Shown: piece after piece, positions 7,008 through 11,496 of the stretch | How the letters are laid out: every line of letters begins with the position of its first letter | Numbering within the stretch: position 1 is the first letter of the stretch | Assembly: GCA_039180865.1 (NCBI GenBank) | Contig: JBCDCZ010000140.1 | Coordinates: 1-11,496 of the forward strand | From: JBCDCU01 sp039180865 | GTDB lineage: Bacteria; Pseudomonadota; Alphaproteobacteria; Rhizobiales; JACESI01 | DNA: 11,496 bases | Direction of reading: 5' to 3' | Made by a program: the position numbers and the translations under genes | The notes under the pieces: generated by a model | Database searches by the model: none | What the model was told of the DNA's origin: nothing | Seen by the model: only the letters and a program-made list of their open reading frames with translations

Positions 7008-8002
7008 CACAACGAGACGCGGCTTGCCCGCGGATCATCACTTGCCAGTTTCGCGGCAACGGCAGCGACGGCCAGATCCTGGAGTCCGACCCCTGTTCCA
7101 TCAAAGAGCGTGATTTCCGCATCATTGCTGCGGCCTGGATGATCGCCGTTGATCACGGCGCCGATAGCGGTGATGTCGCTATCCTTGATCAGGCCTTTCG
7201 AAATCGCATGTTGCGTTTCGCCGATCGTGACGGACTGGGCGAGTTCATCTGTAAAGACAGTTGCCGCTTCAACCAGTGCAGCATCCACTTCCTGCTTCCC
7301 CTTGGTATCGGTTCCCATACAGGCGATATGGGTGCCCGGCTTGATCCAGTCTTTCATCAAGAGCGGCTCGAACGCTGACGTAATAGTAATGATAACATCT
7401 GCTTCCGCGCCGAGTCTTTCTTGTTCAACAGCCTCGAATGGAATGCCGATCTCGTCTGCAACCGCGGCTAGCCGCGGGATCATATCGGTGTGCGGGTTCC
7501 AGCACACAACACGATCGAAATCGCGCTGCTCCAAAGCGGAACGCATCTGGAATTGTGCCTGGTGACCGGCGCCGAGCATGCCGAGCACTTTGGCATCCTT
7601 GCGGGCCAGATGGTGGATGGAAACAGAAGAAGACGCGGCTGTGCGCACGGCGGTCAGATAATTTCCGGCAACAAGTGCGCTCAATTGTCCGGTGTCAGGG
7701 TTGAACAGGAAAACCGTCGACTGGTGATTGGTGAGGCCCTTTTCCATGTTGCCCGGCCAGTAGCCGCCGGACTTCACGCCAAGTGCGAGCCCGCCTCGGT
7801 CGAACCCCGATTTAAAACCGTACAGCGCGTCGGCATGGCCAAGGGCTTCGCGCACGACGGGAAAGTTCCAGGCATCACCCTTTGCCATGGCTCCGAAAAC
7901 GGCTTCAACGGCATCGAACGCGGATTTGCGATCAACAAGATCTTCGCAAAGGGCTTCGTTGACAACGAGGATTCCGCCTGATGTTGGGGATTGATTGGCC
8001 AT
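7007..8002 (-). CDS. bhcD: Iminosuccinate reductase of the beta-hydroxyaspartate cycle
   Basis: BhcD reduces iminosuccinate to L-aspartate with NADH, closing the cycle. The 331-residue protein belongs to the ornithine cyclodeaminase/mu-crystallin family: substrate-loop Lys77 in GVKSGGY, R120 in LTAVRTAASS, dinucleotide-binding GAGHQAQ at 144-150 of the Rossmann fold, and D301 in FDGTGVGLQD. Taken alone it could be annotated ornithine cyclodeaminase or an alanine dehydrogenase-like enzyme; its place directly after bhcA, bhcB and bhcC makes iminosuccinate reductase by far the best call. The ATG at 8000-8002 has a good ribosome binding site AGGTGAG (8008-8014) 5 nt away. It is separated from bhcC by 114 nt that carry two strong hairpins, unlike the other short gaps in the operon, so its dose may be set separately. 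The stop TGA overlaps the aldehyde dehydrogenase start. Confidence 0.94.
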   Translation of the reverse strand: MANQSPTSGGILVVNEALCEDLVDRKSAFDAVEAVFGAMAKGDAWNFPVVREALGHADALYGFKSGFDRGGLALGVKSGGYWPGNMEKGLTNHQSTVFLFNPDTGQLSALVAGNYLTAVRTAASSSVSIHHLARKDAKVLGMLGAGHQAQFQMRSALEQRDFDRVVCWNPHTDMIPRLAAVADEIGIPFEAVEQERLGAEADVIITITSAFEPLLMKDWIKPGTHIACMGTDTKGKQEVDAALVEAATVFTDELAQSVTIGETQHAISKGLIKDSDITAIGAVINGDHPGRSNDAEITLFDGTGVGLQDLAVAAVAAKLASDDPRASRVSL

Positions 8003-8025
8003 GGATACTCACCTGATTGCAGTTT

Positions 8026-8054
8026 GAACGGCGCGCAGCGTGCTGCGGCCGTTC
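8026..8054 (-). promoter_or_regulatory. Intercistronic hairpin 2 in the bhcC-bhcD gap
   Basis: Arms GAACGGC (8026-8032) and GCCGTTC (8048-8054) pair perfectly. Inside them CGCAG (8034-8038) pairs with CTGCG (8043-8047) around a CGTG loop, with only the base at 8033 bulged. This 12-pair GC-rich stem lies 24 nt upstream of the bhcD start and 12 nt from its ribosome binding site. No T-run follows, so it is more likely an RNA stability or processing element than a terminator. Confidence 0.5.
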
Positions 8055-8075
8055 CTGGGAAACATAGGAGGGAGA

Positions 8076-8098
8076 AGCCCGGCACGAGGCGCCGGGCT
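8076..8098 (-). promoter_or_regulatory. Intercistronic hairpin 1 after bhcC, possible partial terminator or mRNA stabiliser
   Basis: AGCCCGGC (8076-8083) and GCCGGGCT (8091-8098) form a perfect 8-bp stem, extendable by a G-T pair, around a 5-7 nt loop. On the transcribed minus strand it starts 18 nt after the bhcC stop and is followed by TTCTCCCTCC, pyrimidine-rich but not a T-run. It may protect the bhcABC message from 3' decay or attenuate transcription into bhcD. Confidence 0.5.
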
Positions 8099-8116
8099 AG
8101 TGTCGATTAGTCAGCC

Positions 8117-9280
8117 TTAGTAGGCTTTGCCGCGTGCTGTGATCGGCCAAACGGTTTCGACTTTGCCGCCTCGGACACCGATATAGAAATCATGTACGTT
8201 GCAGGTCGGGTCGCAGTGACCGGGAACAAGACGGAGCTTGTCGTTAACTTTGAGGACAGCTTGAGGATCGGCGATGACGCCGTGCTCGTCTGAACATTTG
8301 ACATATTCAACATCGTCGCGGCCGAAAATCACCGGCAGACCGCTATCTACGGACTGGGCTTTCAGGCCTGCATCGCAAATTGCTTTGTCGGTTTTTGCAT
8401 GGCTCATCACACTCGTCAGAATGAAGAGCGCGTTTTCCCATTCTCCCCGGTCGATCCGTTTGCCGTCCTTGTCGAGGATCCGTCCGTAATCGGCATCCAT
8501 GAAAGCGTAGGAGCCGCACTGGAGTTCGTTGTAAACGCCGGAATTGCCTTCGAAGTAATAGGATCCGGTGCCGCCACCACCAACGATATCGCACTCTAGA
8601 CCCAGTTCTTGGAGCGCATTGACGGCATCAGTGACCATGGCAATGGCGATATCGATCTTCGCTTTGCGGTCGTCGTAATTGTCCATGTGCTGCATGGCGC
8701 CCTGATAGGCTTGCAGCCCGGAGAATTTGAGCCCTTCGGCTTCATCGATAGCCTTGGCAATCGCGACCACGTCCGGCGTTGTGGTCACGCCGCAGCGGCC
8801 TGCACCGCAATCGATCTCGACAAGGCACTCGATAGTCGTGCCGTGCTTGACGGCTGCAGCCGAGAGGTCTGCAACATTCTCAATGTCGTCGACGCAGCAG
8901 ATTGCCCGTGCACCAAGTTTCGGAAGGCGTGCAAGACGATCGATCTTTGCCGGATCGCGGACCTGATTGGAGACAAGCACGTCCATCACACCGGCGCGCA
9001 CAAAGGCTTCCGCTTCCGAGACCTTCTGGCAGCAAACGCCGCAGGCTTTACCTTCTTCGATCTGGTACTTCGCGACATCAGCTGATTTGTGCATTTTGCC
9101 GTGAACGCGATGGCGCACGCCCATATTCTCGCAATGATCGCGCATTTTCTTCACATTGCGCTCAAATGCGTCGAGATCAACGATGAGGCACGGTGTCTGA
9201 ATGTCGGCTTCGTTCATGCCCACAGCGGCGGGCACATCATATCCGACTTCGAGCTCTTCAATTTTCTGCATGATATTCAT
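8117..9280 (-). CDS. bhcC: beta-Hydroxyaspartate aldolase
   Basis: BhcC is a PLP- and divalent-metal-dependent aldolase that condenses glycine with glyoxylate to (2R,3S)-beta-hydroxyaspartate, the carbon-carbon-bond-forming step of the cycle. The 387-residue protein has the D-threonine aldolase/alanine-racemase N-terminal fold: TPCLIVDLDAFERN at 29-42, PLP Schiff-base Lys62 in RVHGKMHKS, a glycine-rich phosphate site GGGGTGS at 234-240, and the C-terminal metal site with H355 and D357 in VPGHCDPTCNVHD. Unusually many cysteines are present, including CCQK and DPTC. Standing alone it might be called D-threonine aldolase or D-serine dehydratase; the neighbours bhcA, bhcB and bhcD decide. The ATG at 9278-9280 has a strong AGGAGGA site 6 nt upstream, so this start is secure. 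Confidence 0.95.
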   Translation of the reverse strand: MNIMQKIEELEVGYDVPAAVGMNEADIQTPCLIVDLDAFERNVKKMRDHCENMGVRHRVHGKMHKSADVAKYQIEEGKACGVCCQKVSEAEAFVRAGVMDVLVSNQVRDPAKIDRLARLPKLGARAICCVDDIENVADLSAAAVKHGTTIECLVEIDCGAGRCGVTTTPDVVAIAKAIDEAEGLKFSGLQAYQGAMQHMDNYDDRKAKIDIAIAMVTDAVNALQELGLECDIVGGGGTGSYYFEGNSGVYNELQCGSYAFMDADYGRILDKDGKRIDRGEWENALFILTSVMSHAKTDKAICDAGLKAQSVDSGLPVIFGRDDVEYVKCSDEHGVIADPQAVLKVNDKLRLVPGHCDPTCNVHDFYIGVRGGKVETVWPITARGKAY

Positions 9281-9296
9281 AGGAATTCCTCCTCGG
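9272..9296 (-). promoter_or_regulatory. bhcC translation-start module, near copy of the bhcB one
   Basis: On the minus strand CCGAGGAGGA (9296-9287) is followed by 6 nt (ATTCCT) and ATGAATATC (9280-9272). The same 10 bases, the same 6-nt spacing and the same 9 bases occur at the bhcB start. The AGGAGGA core is close to a perfect Shine-Dalgarno. AGGAATTCCT at 9281-9290 is also a 10-bp palindrome. Confidence 0.75.
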
Positions 9297-9323
9297 GGAT
9301 GGGACGGGCTCGGCTCCGGACGA

Positions 9324-10307
9324 TCAGACTTTTTTCATCCAGGGCAGTTTTTTTAGGTCGACATTACCGCCGGTGATAACAACGCCAACGCGTTTTCCGG
9401 CAAAGATCTCTTTGTTCTTGATGATCGTTGCGAGCGGCACAGCGCAGGACGGTTCCATAACGATCTTCATGCGCTGCCATGTGATGTACATAGCATCGAT
9501 GATTTCCTCTTCGGTCGCCGTTAAAATATCCGTTACGTGGTTTGAAACGAAATGCCAGGTAAGTTCCTTCAATGGAACTTTCAATCCGTCCGCAATGGTC
9601 TGGGGCGCATCATCAGCGATGATATGTCCTGCCTTGAAAGAACGGTACGCGTCATCGGCGTTCTTTGGTTCTGCGGCATAGATCTTGGTTTCGGGCGCAA
9701 TATTGGAGAGTGTCAGGCAGGATCCTGAGACCATGCCGCCACCGCCGATGGGGGCGATGACGGCATCGAGGTCACCCAGGTCTTCCACCATTTCTTTCGC
9801 GCAGGTTCCCTGTCCCGCAATGACACGCGGATCATTGTAGGGATGGATGAATTCAGCGCCGGTTTCTGCAACAACTTCCGCAAATGTCGCTTCACGCGAT
9901 GAGGTGCTTGGCTCGCATTCAACGATTTTTCCGCCGTAGCCTCTGACAGCGGCTTTCTTTGCTTCCGGGGCCGTATGCGGCATCACAACGGTGCACGGAA
10001 TGCCGCGACGGCCGGCGGCATAGGAAAGAGACAAAGCGTGATTGCCGGAAGAGTGCGTGGCAACGCCGAGTTTCGCTTGTTCTTCGGTGAGGCCGAAAAC
10101 TGCGTTACAGGCGCCTCGCACTTTGAATGCGCCGGCTTTTTGAAAGTTCTCACATTTGAAATGCAGCTCCGCACCTGTCAGCTCATTCATATATTCGCTC
10201 GTCAGAACAGGCGTGCGGTGGATGTAGGGGCGAATGCGGTCATGCGCCGCGACCACATCGTCATAAGTCGGAATTGTCATCTCCGACGATTTTGCCTGGA
10301 TATTCAT
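9324..10307 (-). CDS. bhcB: beta-Hydroxyaspartate dehydratase
   Basis: BhcB removes water from beta-hydroxyaspartate to give iminosuccinate, using PLP. The 327-residue protein is a fold-type II PLP enzyme of the serine racemase/threonine dehydratase group: Schiff-base Lys62 in KAGAFKVRGA, re-face Ser87 in HSSGNHA, glycine-rich phosphate loop GGGGM at 188-192, a divalent-cation site of the serine racemase type (E213, A217, D219 in EPKNADDA), and the C-terminal TGGN. It lacks the C-terminal ACT domains of biosynthetic threonine deaminase. Threonine ammonia-lyase or serine racemase would be the fallback name; operon context supports the hydroxyaspartate dehydratase. The ATG at 10305-10307 has a strong ribosome binding site. 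The gap to bhcA is 42 nt and to bhcC 43 nt. Confidence 0.95.
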   Translation of the reverse strand: MNIQAKSSEMTIPTYDDVVAAHDRIRPYIHRTPVLTSEYMNELTGAELHFKCENFQKAGAFKVRGACNAVFGLTEEQAKLGVATHSSGNHALSLSYAAGRRGIPCTVVMPHTAPEAKKAAVRGYGGKIVECEPSTSSREATFAEVVAETGAEFIHPYNDPRVIAGQGTCAKEMVEDLGDLDAVIAPIGGGGMVSGSCLTLSNIAPETKIYAAEPKNADDAYRSFKAGHIIADDAPQTIADGLKVPLKELTWHFVSNHVTDILTATEEEIIDAMYITWQRMKIVMEPSCAVPLATIIKNKEIFAGKRVGVVITGGNVDLKKLPWMKKV

Positions 10308-10323
10308 GGATCATCCTCCTCGG
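10299..10323 (-). promoter_or_regulatory. bhcB translation-start module
   Basis: On the minus strand CCGAGGAGGA (10323-10314), 6 nt (TGATCC), then ATGAATATC (10307-10299). It matches the bhcC module at 19 fixed positions with identical spacing and makes this start unambiguous. Confidence 0.75.
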
Positions 10324-10342
10324 CCCGACTGGCATGTCGGGC
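10323..10342 (-). promoter_or_regulatory. Intercistronic hairpin between bhcA and bhcB
   Basis: GCCCGAC (10323-10329) pairs with GTCGGGC (10336-10342) around a 6-nt loop, a perfect 7-bp stem. It lies 7 nt after the bhcA stop and its 3' arm abuts the bhcB Shine-Dalgarno. No T-run follows. Likely role, if any: RNA stability or keeping the bhcB ribosome site exposed. Confidence 0.45.
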
Positions 10343-10349
10343 GTGATGT

Positions 10350-11496
10350 TTAGGCGGCCCGCCGCGGGTGCTGAACGACGGCCTGTTGGCTGGTGCGGCG
10401 ATAAAAGTTTGCCGCTGCTGCAACGCCCGAACCCATTTCAAATGGAATCTCGAGATCGGCCATGACCATTTCCGCCGTCGCTATTCCTGAAAGCGCCATG
10501 ACGTCCGTCATGCTGCCAAGGTGTCCGATGCGGAAGACCTTTCCGGCCACTTCGCCAAGTCCTACGCCAAACGCAACGCCATACCGCTCAGCGGCGTGCG
10601 TTACAATCTCATTCGCGTTGAAACCCTCCGGCACCATGATAGCACTTACCGTGTCAGAATAAAGCCGCTCATTTTTCGCACACAATTTGAGGCCCCATGC
10701 GCGGGTAGCCTGCCTGACACCCTCAGCGATACGAAAATGGCGGGCGAAGACATTGTGCAATCCCTCATTCTCGAGCATCTCGATTGAATGGCTGAGGCCG
10801 CGTAAGAGATTGACGGCAGGTGTATAGGGATAGCCGCCATTGTCGTTTGCATCGATCATCATCCGGAAATCGAGGAAGCACCGTCGCCCGCGTGCATCTG
10901 AAACGCAGTTCATGGCCTTTTGGCTGATGCCGACAATCGCGAGGCCGGCCGGTAGCATAAAACCCTTCTGTGACCCCGTGACGGCGAGATCAACGCCCCA
11001 TTCGTCCATACGGAAATCCATCGAGGCGATTGAGCTCACACCATCGACCATGAAGAGGGCCGGGTGCGCTGCCCGGTCGAGCGCAGTACGAACCGCACGC
11101 ATATCCGACCGTACCCCGGTCGCTGTTTCGTTGTGCGTCGCGAGAACAGCGTTGATTTGATGGTCCTTGTCAGCCTTCAGGATGCGCTCATAGGCGTCGA
11201 CGGGGGTGCCATCGCCCCATTCACCTTCAACGACAACGACGTTGAGCTCATGACGCTCGCAAAGATCGATCCAGCGATGCGAAAACATGCCATGCCGTGC
11301 GGCCAGAACCGTGTCGCCTGGCGACAAGGTATTCGTAATTGCCGCTTCCCAACCTGCTGTCCCGGTAGCGGGGAAAATGACGACTTCTGCATCTTTCGAC
11401 TTGAGAATACGGCGCACACCTGCGCGTAATGGTGTGAACATGTCCACGAAAGTCGCTGACCTGTGGTCGAGGCTTGGAAAGTCGATTGCCCGGCGC
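10350..11496 (-). CDS. bhcA: Aspartate-glyoxylate aminotransferase, 5'-truncated by window edge
   Basis: BhcA is a class V PLP aminotransferase that moves the amino group of L-aspartate to glyoxylate, yielding oxaloacetate and glycine; the glycine re-enters via BhcC. About 381 residues are visible and the frame is open through the right edge (RRAIDFPSLDHRS at its start), so only about 15-20 N-terminal residues are missing. The GTG at 11447 is an internal codon. Landmarks in visible numbering: FPATGTAGWEAA near 41-52 (PLP phosphate loop), HNETATG at 121-127, VDGVSSIAS near 150-158 with the PLP-pyridine Asp, and Schiff-base Lys177 in VTGSQKGFMLPAG. Serine-glyoxylate or alanine-glyoxylate aminotransferase is the usual automatic name for such sequences; the following bhcBCD genes point to the aspartate enzyme. 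It is the first gene of the operon as far as seen; the promoter and any bhcR lie beyond the edge. Confidence 0.95.
   Translation of the reverse strand, partial: RRAIDFPSLDHRSATFVDMFTPLRAGVRRILKSKDAEVVIFPATGTAGWEAAITNTLSPGDTVLAARHGMFSHRWIDLCERHELNVVVVEGEWGDGTPVDAYERILKADKDHQINAVLATHNETATGVRSDMRAVRTALDRAAHPALFMVDGVSSIASMDFRMDEWGVDLAVTGSQKGFMLPAGLAIVGISQKAMNCVSDARGRRCFLDFRMMIDANDNGGYPYTPAVNLLRGLSHSIEMLENEGLHNVFARHFRIAEGVRQATRAWGLKLCAKNERLYSDTVSAIMVPEGFNANEIVTHAAERYGVAFGVGLGEVAGKVFRIGHLGSMTDVMALSGIATAEMVMADLEIPFEMGSGVAAAANFYRRTSQQAVVQHPRRAA

Noticed and set aside
7490..7981. 163-codon open frame on the + strand over bhcD
   Set aside because: Antisense shadow of the reductase; no start signal and no domain.
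7007..8002. Ornithine cyclodeaminase in arginine/proline metabolism
   Set aside because: The fold fits, but no arginine or ornithine genes are near and the bhcABC context gives a specific better function.
8609..9085. 158-codon open frame on the + strand over bhcC
   Set aside because: Entirely antisense to the well-supported aldolase gene; composition is that of a complementary-strand shadow.
9324..10307. Biosynthetic threonine deaminase (ilvA)
   Set aside because: No C-terminal regulatory domain and no branched-chain amino acid genes; the serine racemase-type cation site and neighbours fit bhcB.
1..11496. CRISPR array, tRNA/rRNA genes, insertion sequences or phage genes
   Set aside because: No spaced direct repeats, no cloverleaf or rRNA-like segments and no transposase or integrase coding were seen.

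Overview
The window looks like chromosomal DNA of an alphaproteobacterium, most plausibly a marine or rhizobial-type Hyphomicrobiales relative. This rests on the rhizobial look of glnE, a PleC/PdhS-type histidine kinase beside it, a cluster of GANTC (CcrM-type) sites, and moderate GC. I ran no database search, so the taxonomy is inference. All but about 600 bases is coding, and no gene-free stretch exceeds about 155 bases.

Left part, + strand (1-3073): the 3' four-fifths of glnE (glutamine synthetase adenylyltransferase/deadenylylase) runs in from the left edge. A small secreted four-EF-hand protein gene follows, with its ribosome binding site on the glnE stop. That gene carries an in-frame amber codon exactly between its signal peptide and its first EF-hand, so it is a recent nonsense pseudogene, a readthrough case or a sequence error.

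Middle, - strand (3111-5438): a membrane-anchored hybrid-free sensor histidine kinase with an extracytoplasmic sensor region, two PAS domains, and HisKA plus HATPase domains. Its transmitter resembles the PleC/DivJ/PdhS cell-cycle family. The 5439-5591 spacer upstream of it holds four GANTC sites within 46 bp, an 8-bp inverted repeat and a tandem 7-bp repeat. It looks like a cell-cycle-timed promoter region.

Right part, - strand (5592 to the right edge, transcribed right to left): a compact operon bhcA-bhcB-bhcC-bhcD-aldehyde dehydrogenase. The first four are the complete enzyme set of the beta-hydroxyaspartate cycle (bhcA lacks only its first residues, beyond the edge). BhcC joins glycine and glyoxylate into beta-hydroxyaspartate. 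BhcB dehydrates this to iminosuccinate. BhcD reduces iminosuccinate to L-aspartate. BhcA transaminates aspartate with glyoxylate, giving oxaloacetate and regenerating glycine. The net result is two glyoxylate converted to one oxaloacetate without carbon loss, so the cell can grow on glycolate or glyoxylate. The fifth gene, an NAD(P)-dependent aldehyde dehydrogenase, starts inside the bhcD stop codon (TGATG). It may supply the cycle, for example by oxidising glycolaldehyde to glycolate, but its substrate is not readable from the sequence. Strong RNA hairpins lie between bhcA/bhcB and bhcC/bhcD, and bhcB and bhcC share a nearly copied translation-start module. The usual regulator gene bhcR is not in the window.
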